NCBI GenBank assembly: GCA_964342805.1
Contig: CAYFHQ010000067.1
Span: 1-20,454, forward strand
Reading direction: 5' to 3'
Length of the DNA: 20,454 nt
Origin: CAYFHQ01 sp964342805
GTDB lineage: Bacteria; Bacillota; Clostridia; Peptostreptococcales; Acidaminobacteraceae
Made by a program: the position numbers and the translations under genes. The notes below the pieces were generated by a model, which worked only from the letters and a program-made list of their open reading frames with translations, was not told where the DNA came from and ran no database searches. This document shows, in pieces, positions 7,642 through 14,540 of the stretch (positions are counted from its first letter, which is position 1; each line of letters opens with the position of its first letter).

Positions 7642-7674
7642 GTGGTATAAGAAACTACCACATTGAATATTATA
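7642..7674 (-). promoter_or_regulatory. Possible MCP promoter -10 and adjacent inverted repeat
   Basis: Reading the minus strand, GCCGTATAAT (7678-7669) contains a perfect TATAAT; no clear TTGACA lies 17 bases upstream. GCCGTATA also resembles the SigD/FliA -10 (GCCGATAT), which often drives chemotaxis genes, but a matching TAAA box is not clean. Just downstream, GTGGTA and TACCAC (7642-7661) form a perfect 6-bp inverted repeat with an 8-base spacer, at about the expected transcript start. Confidence 0.4.
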
Positions 7675-7708
7675 CGGCATTTTACAGAATTATTACATAA
7701 AATAATGC

Positions 7709-7743
7709 AAAAAGACTCGATAACTGTCGAAAGTCACCGAGTC
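7709..7743 (-). terminator. Rho-independent terminator of the accBCDA operon
   Basis: Minus strand: GACTCGGTGAC pairs with GTTATCGAGTC (11 bp, two G-U pairs) around an 8-base loop and is followed by TTTTT. It begins 8 bases past the accA stop. Confidence 0.88.
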
Positions 7744-7751
7744 GATTTCCA

Positions 7752-8681
7752 TTATTCGGTATATTGTCCCATGTTACGAAACTTATTGTATCTCTGTTCC
7801 AATCTTTCCTCTAAATTCAGTGCATGGAGAGATTCCAAATCCTTACTGATTGCACTTTTAATTTCCTTAGAAACCATTTCTAAACTCTCATGGGCAGGGT
7901 GGGTCTCAGGAATGATCCCGTCCACAATTCCGAAGCCATGGAGGTCCGCTGCTGTGATTTTCATTATGTCAGAAGCCACCTTGGCCTTGGTCGCGTCCTT
8001 CCACAAAATAGACGCAAAACCCTCAGGAGAAAGAATGGAGTAAATGGTGTTTTCTAGCATATAGACACGGTCACCTATACCAAAGGCCAGGGCTCCCCCA
8101 CTACCACCTTCTCCGATGACAATGCTAATGACTGGCACGCTAAGGTCCGCCATTTCAAAGAGGTTGGTGGCTATGGCTTCCCCTTGACCACGTTCTTCTG
8201 CCCCCAGGCCGCAGTAAGCGCCTGGTGTGTCGATAAAGGTGACAATGGGACGTCCAAACTTTTCAGCCTGTTTCATAAGACGCAAAGACTTTCTATACCC
8301 TTCGGGATGCGCCATCCCAAAGTTTCTCTTGATGTTCTCTTTTACGTTTCTTCCCTTTTGGTGACCCACAACCGTGACTGGCATGTCGCCCAACAAGGCG
8401 ATCCCACCTACCACAGCCGGATCGTCTCTGAAATTGCGATCCCCATGGAGTTCAATGAAGTCGTCAAAAATCTCTTCAATATAGTCAAGGGTTGTTGGGC
8501 GGTTTTTATGTCGAGCTAACTCAACCCGCTTCCAAGCCTCAGGCACTTGTTCAACAACCTGGTTTTCTTGGTCAGCTAATTTTTTACGAATGCGGTCCAT
8601 GTCCGCTTGTATATCAATATCTGTACCAGCTGCAATGGACTCAAGGGCAGCCAGTTGTTTTTGAATTTCTGATTTATCCAA
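7752..8681 (-). CDS. accA: Acetyl-CoA carboxylase carboxyltransferase subunit alpha
   Basis: Alpha half of the carboxyltransferase that, with AccD, moves CO2 from carboxybiotin to acetyl-CoA, giving malonyl-CoA for fatty acid synthesis. Typical segments are present: ELHGDRNFRDDPAVVGG, the NFGMAHPEGYRK stretch, DTPGAY, and the glycine-rich EGGSGGALA oxyanion region followed by SILSPEG. I choose TTG 8681 (309 aa) because GAGGAGG sits five to six bases upstream; the frame also opens at ATG 8699, which has no ribosome site and would overlap accD more. With TTG, the start overlaps the accD stop in TTGGATAA, indicating translational coupling. Length is near the usual 310-320 aa. Confidence 0.95.
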   Translation of the reverse strand: MDKSEIQKQLAALESIAAGTDIDIQADMDRIRKKLADQENQVVEQVPEAWKRVELARHKNRPTTLDYIEEIFDDFIELHGDRNFRDDPAVVGGIALLGDMPVTVVGHQKGRNVKENIKRNFGMAHPEGYRKSLRLMKQAEKFGRPIVTFIDTPGAYCGLGAEERGQGEAIATNLFEMADLSVPVISIVIGEGGSGGALAFGIGDRVYMLENTIYSILSPEGFASILWKDATKAKVASDIMKITAADLHGFGIVDGIIPETHPAHESLEMVSKEIKSAISKDLESLHALNLEERLEQRYNKFRNMGQYTE

Positions 8682-9558
8682 GGGCGACCTCCTCACCATG
8701 AACGCTCAATAAGAGGCCTAGGGTAGACTTGAGCTGGGCTCTTGGGACAATCTTGTCCACAAAGCCTTTCTCCAGCAAGAACTCAGACCGCTGGAAGCCT
8801 TCTGGTAGCTTTTGTCGAATGGTTTGTTCAATGACCCGGGGACCAGCAAAACCGATCAGGGCACCTGGTTCTGCAATGATCACGTCTCCAAGCATGGCAA
8901 AGCTAGCCGTAACCCCACCCGTTGTCGGGTCGGTTAGGACAGACACATATAAAAGGCCCTTATTGGAATGCTTTTTGAGGGCCATGGACGTCTTGGCCAT
9001 CTGCATAAGGGAGAAAATCCCCTCCTGCATACGGGCACCTCCTGAAGCCGCAAATAGAACCACTGGCAGCCGGTTGGCTGTAGCATGTTCCACTAATCGG
9101 GTAATCCGTTCCCCAACCGCAGACCCCATAGACCCCATCATAAAAGAAGGGTCCATGACGCCAATTGCCAGTGGATTGCCATTGATCGTGGCCACACCTG
9201 TCACCACCGCTTCTGTAGACGTCGTGCGCTTGGATTGACCTGCAACTTTACCTTCATACCCTTGGAAATCTAAGGGATTGGCAGTACGGACACTAGAGAA
9301 CATTTCTTGAAAGCTCTCCTGGTCCACCACCCAGTCAATGCGATCATAAGGGCTCACTCGGAAATGGTGGCCACAATGGTCACATACGGACTTCTTTTCA
9401 ATGAGGTCACCCTTGTAAACAAAGGCTCCGCACTTCTTGCACTTTATATACATATCATCCGGTACATTGGGATCTTTCTTCACAAGAGGTGCATTCCTTC
9501 GAACATGCTCTTGGTTGACACGGATGTACTTGGTTTTCTTAAAGAGTTTATCAAACAT
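8674..9558 (-). CDS. accD: Acetyl-CoA carboxylase carboxyltransferase subunit beta
   Basis: Beta half of the carboxyltransferase, 294 aa. It opens with the AccD four-cysteine zinc ribbon (C40-x2-C43, C59-x2-C62; CKKCGAF and CDHCGHH), which is known in E. coli AccD to bind zinc and nucleic acid. The crotonase-like core follows, with ASGGARMQEG and DPTTGGVTASFAMLGDVIIAEP segments and GFAGPRVIEQTIRQ. ATG 9558 has AAGGAG upstream and lies 19 bases after the accC stop. It overlaps the start of accA. Confidence 0.96.
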   Translation of the reverse strand: MFDKLFKKTKYIRVNQEHVRRNAPLVKKDPNVPDDMYIKCKKCGAFVYKGDLIEKKSVCDHCGHHFRVSPYDRIDWVVDQESFQEMFSSVRTANPLDFQGYEGKVAGQSKRTTSTEAVVTGVATINGNPLAIGVMDPSFMMGSMGSAVGERITRLVEHATANRLPVVLFAASGGARMQEGIFSLMQMAKTSMALKKHSNKGLLYVSVLTDPTTGGVTASFAMLGDVIIAEPGALIGFAGPRVIEQTIRQKLPEGFQRSEFLLEKGFVDKIVPRAQLKSTLGLLLSVHGEEVALG

Positions 9559-9577
9559 GCTGGCTCCTTATGCAGAC

Positions 9578-10918
9578 TTATAGACATTCTCTTTCAACAA
9601 ATCCGGTGTCAAAGTCCCCTTTAACAAACCTAGGATTGGACAAAAGGTCAAACTGGAAGTCAATATTGGTTTCGATACCAGTGACAATCAACTCGCCAAG
9701 GGCTCTTTTCATACGAGAAATGGCTTCTTCTCTGTTACGGCCATGGACAATCAACTTACCCACCATGGAGTCGTAAGTCGGTGGGATCACATAACCCGGG
9801 TAAACACCGGAATCCAACCGAACGCCGGGACCTCCAGGAATGTTAAGCTGGTCAATCTTCCCTGGGCTAGGCATAAAGTTTCGTTCAGGGCATTCCGCAT
9901 TAATTCTGCATTCAATGGCATGGCCAACTAGACGGACATCTTCCTGGTTGACGGATAACTTTTCACCTGCAGCCACGCGGATCTGTTCCTTGATCAAGTC
10001 AATTCCCGTCACCATTTCAGTAACCGGGTGCTCTACTTGAATACGGGTGTTCATTTCAATGAAGTAAAAGTCTCCACTGGCGTCCAGGAGAAACTCCATG
10101 GTGCCTGCATTGGTATAGCCCACTTGTTTGGCGCCCTTGACTGCAGCTTCCCCCATCTTTGCTCTTATCTCAGGGGTTAGGGTTGCTGAAGGGGCTTCTT
10201 CAATCATTTTCTGGTTACGTCTTTGCATGGAGCAATCCCGCTCACCCAGGTGAATGACATTCCCATGGCTGTCAGCAATGATTTGAAACTCAATATGTTT
10301 AGGCATGGTAATGAACTTTTCCATATACATGGTTCCATCACCAAAGGCCGTTTCTGCCTCAAGTCGTGCTGTTTCAAAGGCATGTTCAATTTCCTCTGAA
10401 GAGTGGGCAATTCGCATGCCCCGACCGCCACCGCCAGCAGCAGCCTTGACAAGGACTGGATAGCCCATTTGATCTGCCAGGGACTTGGCGTCTCCTGCTG
10501 TTTCAAGGGGGCCGTCTGACCCAGGTACTACTGGAACACCCGCAGCAATCATCACTTCTCTTGCATTGGACTTGTGGCCCAACTGGTCAATCACGTGGGG
10601 CTCTGGCCCAATGAAAGTAATGTTACATTCGGCACACATACGAGCAAATTTACTGTTCTCAGACAGAAAACCAAAGCCAGGATGGATGGCCTGGGCTCCT
10701 GTTGCTATGGTTGCTGACAAAATATTCATGGCGTTCAGGTAGGAGTCCGCAGCCTTGGCAGGGCCGATACAGACCGCCTCGTCTGCCAAGTGGACATGGA
10801 GGGCATCCTTGTCCATTTCCGAATAAACGGCAACGGTTTCGATACCCATTTCCCTACATGCCCGGATAATCCGGACTGCGATTTCGCCTCTATTGGCAAT
10901 CAATATTTTATTGAACAT
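9578..10918 (-). CDS. accC: Biotin carboxylase subunit of acetyl-CoA carboxylase
   Basis: ATP-grasp enzyme that carboxylates the biotin on AccB using bicarbonate and ATP. The 446-aa product has the usual length and layout: N-terminal KILIANRGEIAVRIIRA, the ATP-grasp lysine and glycine loop (K158 then AAAGGGGRGMRI), K237 near QKMIEEAPS, and the catalytic cluster E288-x-N290-x-R292 and E296 in FIEMNTRIQVEHPVTE, numbered as in E. coli AccC. The C-terminal domain is complete. ATG 10918 lies 4 bases after the accB stop with only a weak GGATAAG ribosome site, so translation probably depends on coupling to accB, in keeping with the fixed AccB:AccC ratio in the complex. Confidence 0.97.
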   Translation of the reverse strand: MFNKILIANRGEIAVRIIRACREMGIETVAVYSEMDKDALHVHLADEAVCIGPAKAADSYLNAMNILSATIATGAQAIHPGFGFLSENSKFARMCAECNITFIGPEPHVIDQLGHKSNAREVMIAAGVPVVPGSDGPLETAGDAKSLADQMGYPVLVKAAAGGGGRGMRIAHSSEEIEHAFETARLEAETAFGDGTMYMEKFITMPKHIEFQIIADSHGNVIHLGERDCSMQRRNQKMIEEAPSATLTPEIRAKMGEAAVKGAKQVGYTNAGTMEFLLDASGDFYFIEMNTRIQVEHPVTEMVTGIDLIKEQIRVAAGEKLSVNQEDVRLVGHAIECRINAECPERNFMPSPGKIDQLNIPGGPGVRLDSGVYPGYVIPPTYDSMVGKLIVHGRNREEAISRMKRALGELIVTGIETNIDFQFDLLSNPRFVKGDFDTGFVERECL

Positions 10919-10922
10919 AGAC

Positions 10923-11399
10923 TTATCCGATCACAAACAGGGACTGGCCATACTCAACCAGGTCTTCATTGTTAACCAAGACCGCCTGAACGGTACCATC
11001 CTGCTCAGCTGTAATTTCATTCATCACCTTCATTGCCTCAATAATACAGAGGACGTCACCCTTCTTGACAGGTGTTCCAACCGTGACAAAGGCTGGTTGG
11101 TCAGGAGCTGGTGAACCATAGAAAACACCAACAAGTGGTGCCTTAACTTCAGTGCCCGTTGATAGGGCCGGCGCTGGTGACACTGGACTCTCAGCTAGAG
11201 GCTGAGCTGGTACAAGCCTTTCTTGTACTGGATTAGACATAGGAGCTACAACCATACCCATGTCCTGACCCTGTTGAATAGCCTGGACAGGACTACCCTT
11301 TTCCATTTTGATGGAGAAGCCATTCTTCTCCATTTCGAAATTGCTTATATTGGTCGCCGAAACGATTTCTATCAGTGCTTTAATATCTTGAATATCCAT
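10923..11399 (-). CDS. accB: Biotin carboxyl carrier protein of acetyl-CoA carboxylase
   Basis: BCCP carries biotin between AccC and the AccAD transferase. An N-terminal helical region (about 1-35) and a Pro/Ala-rich flexible linker (about 50-85) lead into the biotinyl domain, where the biotinylated lysine is in EAMKVMNEI (K124 when counted from the second ATG). The protruding-thumb segment VGVFYGSPAPDQPAFVTVG is present, as in true BCCPs. Two adjacent ATGs exist (11402 and 11399); the GAGGAG site is 3 bases from the first and 6 from the second, so the second is chosen. First gene of accBCDA; promoter and FapR-type operator lie just upstream. Confidence 0.96.
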   Translation of the reverse strand: MDIQDIKALIEIVSATNISNFEMEKNGFSIKMEKGSPVQAIQQGQDMGMVVAPMSNPVQERLVPAQPLAESPVSPAPALSTGTEVKAPLVGVFYGSPAPDQPAFVTVGTPVKKGDVLCIIEAMKVMNEITAEQDGTVQAVLVNNEDLVEYGQSLFVIG

Positions 11400-11423
11400 C
11401 ATAATCTCCTCAATACATAAAAT

Positions 11424-11442
11424 CAGCCCTGAGGTCGGGCTG
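11424..11442 (-). promoter_or_regulatory. Leader hairpin between accB promoter and start codon
   Basis: CAGCCC and GGGCTG form a perfect 6-bp GC-rich stem with a 7-base loop, beginning just after the predicted transcript start and followed on the minus strand by ATTTTAT. It could act as a weak attenuator or 5' stabiliser. The T run is too poor to call it a terminator. Confidence 0.5.
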
Positions 11443-11450
11443 TTAGCTAT

Positions 11451-11479
11451 AGTTTAGACTGCTGACTTGGTGTTGTCAA
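11451..11479 (-). promoter_or_regulatory. Promoter of the accBCDA operon
   Basis: Minus strand: a perfect -35 TTGACA (11479-11474), a 17-base spacer, then TAAACT (11456-11451) as -10, matching four of six consensus bases. Spacing is ideal and it lies about 50 bases before accB. Confidence 0.7.
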
Positions 11480-11484
11480 TAGAT

Positions 11485-11503
11485 ATTAGTACCACATACT
11501 AAT
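11485..11503. promoter_or_regulatory. FapR-type operator upstream of accBCDA
   Basis: ATTAGTACCACATACTAAT is a 19-base palindrome (7-bp arms, 5-base centre) that fits the FapR box of Bacillus and relatives (TTAGTACC-like half sites facing TACTAA). FapR is a repressor of lipid synthesis genes that is released by malonyl-CoA, the product of the enzyme encoded here. It ends 5 bases before the -35. fapR itself is not in the window, so the regulator is inferred from the site. Confidence 0.78.
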
Positions 11504-11589
11504 TTTACACCTTTCAAATTTGTCTTTTTTGTAGCCACACGATAAAAACCGTTTGAAACCTTGCGATTCCACATCTTTTGCCTAAAAGG

Positions 11590-11628
11590 AAAAAAATGTA
11601 CCCCAGACGATGGTCGTCCAGGGCACAT
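11590..11628 (-). terminator. Strong terminator of the sfsA-cobW-pduO operon
   Basis: Minus strand: a 15-bp stem (ATGTGCCCTGGACGA with TCGTCTGGGGTACAT, three G-U pairs) and a 3-base loop are followed by a run of Ts ending at 11590. On the plus strand the hairpin is followed by five Ts, so it may stop transcription both ways. It isolates this operon from accBCDA. Confidence 0.92.
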
Positions 11629-11668
11629 TTTTGACTAAAGTGTCACATCTTGTTCTATGGTTTTTAAC

Positions 11669-12244
11669 TTAGTCCTCAACCTTGTCCTCAGTCCCAAACC
11701 AAATCCGCTCGTAATTGTCTTCTACGAATCTGGAAAAGGCATATAAGAGGTCAGACAAACGGTTGACATACTTGAGCACTTGGTCATTGAGCTCTTCCTT
11801 GTGGATCAGCTTCACAATCAGCCTTTCTGCCCGCCTACAAATGGTCCTAGCCATATGCAGATAGGCACTCTGAAGGTTATCACCAGGCAAGATGAAGTAG
11901 GTTGGCGGTTCAAAGAAGTTTAGATAGTAGTCAATCTCCTTCTCCAGGGCCTCCACATCTTCCTCCGTAATGGTCGTAAGCAAAATTGACGTGTCCACAG
12001 TGGCAAGTTCCGCACCCACATCAAACAGTTTGCGCTGGATGTCATGGATTTTTTGCTTCATTTTAGGATCTTCCACATAATGCTTGGCAATGCCCAAGGC
12101 TGCATTGAGTTCATCTATGGTTCCATAAGCTTCAACGCGGTCGTCGTCTTTGAAGACATTGGTCGAGTCATAAAGACTCGTTTTTCCCTTGTCACCAGTC
12201 CGCGTATAAATGATCATTTCTTCAGGTTTTCGGTTGTCTGTCAT
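11669..12244 (-). CDS. PduO-type cob(I)yrinic acid a,c-diamide / cob(I)alamin adenosyltransferase
   Basis: It transfers the 5'-deoxyadenosyl group of ATP to cob(I)alamin, making coenzyme B12. The 191-aa product has the PduO/MMAB-type N-terminal ATP loop YTRTGDKGKTSLY (13-25), VEAYGTIDELNAALG (37-51), RTICRRAER (133-141) and VLKYVNRLSDLLYAFSR (156-172), which supply nucleotide and corrin contacts in this all-helical trimer. It is unrelated in fold to CobA/BtuR types. ATG 12244 has GAGGTGA upstream and follows the CobW-like gene after 72 bases with no terminator between them, so cotranscription is likely. No B12-dependent enzyme or B12 riboswitch is visible in the window, so its client enzyme is unknown. 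Confidence 0.93.
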   Translation of the reverse strand: MTDNRKPEEMIIYTRTGDKGKTSLYDSTNVFKDDDRVEAYGTIDELNAALGIAKHYVEDPKMKQKIHDIQRKLFDVGAELATVDTSILLTTITEEDVEALEKEIDYYLNFFEPPTYFILPGDNLQSAYLHMARTICRRAERLIVKLIHKEELNDQVLKYVNRLSDLLYAFSRFVEDNYERIWFGTEDKVED

Positions 12245-12316
12245 GTAATCACCTCTTTATCGTAGTCTGACACCTATATACCCGAAAAAGAGAATTTCAC
12301 ACCCAGTCAGTCCAAT

Positions 12317-13240
12317 TTAGCCGTTGCCCAGTTTCATGGGCTGGCCAATTTCAGCCTTCCAGGCGTCAGAAATATGCTTAATGATCCCAGGGCCAATCTT
12401 GGAAATGAAGACAAGGGTGGACTGGTCCAGTTCCTTGTCTGTGGCCTTCCACTCCACCTGTGACAAGACCCCATGGACTTCCTGCTGGCCTTGGCTTGTT
12501 GCAACAAAACCTTTAATCCGATACGCATGGGCCGACACCTGCTCTATAAATCGGTTGAGTTTTTCCTGATCAACTTGGCCATCAAAGGTTAGGTGGAGGG
12601 TCTTTGGTTTGTTTTCTTTCGTATTTAAAGAAGGTGTGTAGAAGGTCTTTTCGTCCGTTAAATCCTCGCCTAGGAAAGGTCGTTCTAATTTGCCGTAAGA
12701 CCCCTTTTCCAGGTAGATACTTGGGTTGTAGGTGTTAATGCGGTCAGAAATGATTTGAACCTGCTCAGCGGGCGCATCTTCTACCTTGTTTATAAAGGCA
12801 ATATGGGAACACTGAATTTGTCTCTTAATGGTTTCCAGCTCGTCGTCTTGCTCCAGGAAGTGGAGACCGTCAACTAGACAAATGGAACCGCTGTATTGGT
12901 AAACGTCACCCACTTCAGCCTTGACACAATCAAGAACCTCAGAAATATTGGAAGGGTCAGCCAGTCCGCTGCTCTCCACAATCAAGTAGTCCAGGTTCAT
13001 TTTTGACATTTCCACCATGGCCTGAACAAAGGACAACTGGAGGCAGGAACAGAAGATAGACCCTCGGTTGAGTTCCACCATTTCAAGGCCATCACGTTCT
13101 AGTATGGGACCGTCAATTCCAATTTTGCCAAATTCGTTCATGATAATGCCCACTTTTTTGTCGGGGTTTTGGTCAAGCACATGGTTTAGGAAGGTGGTCT
13201 TACCTGCCCCTAAAAATCCTGATAGTAAATACAGTTTCAT
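12317..13240 (-). CDS. CobW/COG0523-family G3E GTPase with altered cysteine motif
   Basis: A 307-aa SIMIBI/G3E GTPase, the family of metal- and cofactor-insertion chaperones (CobW, ZNG1, HypB, UreG). Visible: Walker A in LLSGFLGAGKTT (6-16), switch region MNEFGKIGIDG, Walker B-like LIVESSGLADP (86-96), and a C-terminal CobW_C-like domain (about 205-300). Two departures from family consensus: the metal motif usually GCxCC reads GSIFCSC (C64, C66), and the guanine motif NKxD reads NKVE (151-154). There is no histidine-rich tail. ATG 13240 has AAGGAG 8 bases upstream, 5 bases after sfsA stops, and pduO follows. Context suggests a role tied to cobalamin, possibly loading or maturation, but the partner is unknown. 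Confidence 0.88.
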   Translation of the reverse strand: MKLYLLSGFLGAGKTTFLNHVLDQNPDKKVGIIMNEFGKIGIDGPILERDGLEMVELNRGSIFCSCLQLSFVQAMVEMSKMNLDYLIVESSGLADPSNISEVLDCVKAEVGDVYQYSGSICLVDGLHFLEQDDELETIKRQIQCSHIAFINKVEDAPAEQVQIISDRINTYNPSIYLEKGSYGKLERPFLGEDLTDEKTFYTPSLNTKENKPKTLHLTFDGQVDQEKLNRFIEQVSAHAYRIKGFVATSQGQQEVHGVLSQVEWKATDKELDQSTLVFISKIGPGIIKHISDAWKAEIGQPMKLGNG

Positions 13241-13245
13241 CTCAC

Positions 13246-13971
13246 TTACTCCTTTTGCTTTTTCTCTATGTTTTGTGGTTCTAAAGACACTGGAACACCA
13301 GTGGTAATGACAGTTGACTCTAGGCCCACCTGACAGCTGTAGGCCTCAATGGAAACCCCAGCCTTGCTTGCGTCTACCAGGGCCTGACAGAAGTTTGTGT
13401 CTCTTTCCCAGTGGGGTCTGAAACATTGGGCCCCTTCAAATTGAAGGACAAAAATCACCCGGCCCTTGTGTCCAGCTTCAACAGCTTCTTTAAGTTCTCT
13501 CACATGCTTGGTTCCCCGGGTCGTCGGGGCGTCAGGGAACATGGAGAGGCCCTGTGACTCCAGGGTTACCCCCTTGACTTCAATATAGGTGACTTGGCCC
13601 TCAGTGTCTGTTACCTTGAGGTCAAATCGCGATTGGCCAAATTTTTGTTCCCGCTTAATTTCCTTTATGGAACCATCAAAGGGAATGGTCTGCTTTTTCA
13701 ATGCTTCCTCTACCAGGTCATTGGGTATTTGTGAATCAAGGGAGAACCAAGTTTCATTCTTCATGGCCATCCGCAGGGAGTATTTGGTCTTTCGGTGGGC
13801 CTCAGGATGGTGGGATATGGCTACTTTTGCACCTGGTACCAGTAACTCACCCAACCGTCCAGTGTTGGGGACATGGGCGACCACTTCCTCCCCGTCCAAA
13901 AGGACATGGGCAAGAAAGCGATTAGGGCGTTTTAAAAAGCTGGCAATTAATAGTGTATAATTATAGTCCAA
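13246..13971 (-). CDS. sfsA: SfsA family DNA/RNA nuclease-like protein
   Basis: SfsA ('sugar fermentation stimulation') proteins have an N-terminal OB-like fold and a C-terminal nuclease-like core; their physiological role is poorly defined. All conserved blocks are present in 241 aa: HVPNTGRLGELL at 33-44, SRFDL at 114-118, EVKGVTL at 131-137, the hallmark FPDAPTTRGTKHVREL at 145-160, and the later FVLQFEGAQCFRPHWERD. The start is TTG 13971, with GGAG six bases upstream. It is the first gene of a minus-strand operon with the CobW-like gene, and is divergent from the perR-like gene; the Per box lies about 60 bases before this start. Confidence 0.95.
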   Translation of the reverse strand: MDYNYTLLIASFLKRPNRFLAHVLLDGEEVVAHVPNTGRLGELLVPGAKVAISHHPEAHRKTKYSLRMAMKNETWFSLDSQIPNDLVEEALKKQTIPFDGSIKEIKREQKFGQSRFDLKVTDTEGQVTYIEVKGVTLESQGLSMFPDAPTTRGTKHVRELKEAVEAGHKGRVIFVLQFEGAQCFRPHWERDTNFCQALVDASKAGVSIEAYSCQVGLESTVITTGVPVSLEPQNIEKKQKE

Positions 13972-13999
13972 ATTTCTCTCCTATTGTATTTTAGCGGTA

Positions 14000-14028
14000 T
14001 TGACAGGGTTTGACCCCGGTGATACAAT
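14000..14028 (+). promoter_or_regulatory. Promoter of the perR-like gene
   Basis: A perfect -35 TTGACA (14000-14005), an exact 17-base spacer and -10 TACAAT (14023-14028, five of six consensus). The predicted start at about 14035 falls inside the Per box. Confidence 0.88.
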
Positions 14029-14031
14029 CAT

Positions 14032-14048
14032 GTTGTAATCATTACAAC
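14032..14048. promoter_or_regulatory. Per/Fur-type operator (autoregulatory)
   Basis: GTTGTAATCATTACAAC is a perfect 8-1-8 palindrome. Its core TTGTAATCATTACAA differs from the classic Per box TTATAATNATTATAA at one symmetrical position in each arm. It covers the expected transcript start of the perR-like gene, so bound repressor would block it. It is also about 60 bases upstream of divergent sfsA. Confidence 0.85.
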
Positions 14049-14093
14049 CTTATGGTGTTTATAAATTAGAATCTATAATAAAGGAGGTGTACC

Positions 14094-14516
14094 ATGCAAA
14101 GACAGACCATTGATATTCCCAAATACTTGTCAGAACACGGGATTAAGGCATCATATCAGCGTATTCGCATATTGAAATATTTTCAAGAACATTTAAGCCA
14201 CCCTACCGTCAATGATATCTATCAGGAACTGGTGACTGAAATCCCTACACTGTCGAAAACAACCGTGTATAATACTTTGAATTTGTTTGTGGACAACAAT
14301 ATCCTGGACGTCATCCTCATTGAGGAAAATGAAGCCCGCTATGATTGGTCCATGAAGACCCATGGTCATTTCAAATGTATTCGGTGTGGAGACCTCTATG
14401 ATATAAGCGTTGATATCAACACTGAAGCCATTGAAAATGCCTACGGCTTCCACACAAAAGAACAACACATTTATATAAAGGGCGTCTGTAAGAATTGTGC
14501 CAAGACAGAACACTAA
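14094..14516 (+). CDS. perR: Fur-family regulator, PerR type
   Basis: A 140-aa Fur-family repressor: winged-helix domain (about 1-80, recognition helix near TLSKTTVYNTLNL) and dimerisation domain. The structural zinc site is complete (C95-x2-C98 and C132-x2-C135). The regulatory metal ligands match B. subtilis PerR one residue earlier: H36, D84, H90, H92 and D103, against His37, Asp85, His91, His93 and Asp104. Having Asp rather than Glu at 103 favours the peroxide-sensing type over Fur. The start has an AAAGGAGG site. A Per box covers the promoter start, so autorepression is expected. No catalase or peroxidase gene is adjacent. Zur or Fur function cannot be fully excluded by sequence alone. 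Confidence 0.88.
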   Translation: MQRQTIDIPKYLSEHGIKASYQRIRILKYFQEHLSHPTVNDIYQELVTEIPTLSKTTVYNTLNLFVDNNILDVILIEENEARYDWSMKTHGHFKCIRCGDLYDISVDINTEAIENAYGFHTKEQHIYIKGVCKNCAKTEH

Positions 14517-14540
14517 GAGCTGAAAGGCTCTTTTCTTTTT
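14515..14540 (+). terminator. Terminator of the perR-like gene
   Basis: AAGAGC and GCTCTT form a perfect 6-bp stem with loop TGAAAG, overlapping the stop codon, followed by TTCTTTTT. The T run overlaps the stop codon of the convergent hydroxylase gene. Confidence 0.85.

Noticed and set aside
8729..9238. 169-codon plus-strand frame inside accD
   Set aside because: Antisense to a fully conserved accD; no independent support.
14074..14079. TATAAT just before the perR-like ribosome site
   Set aside because: It is immediately upstream of the AAAGGAGG, leaving almost no leader, and no -35 lies 17 bases upstream; the promoter at 14000-14028 is far better.
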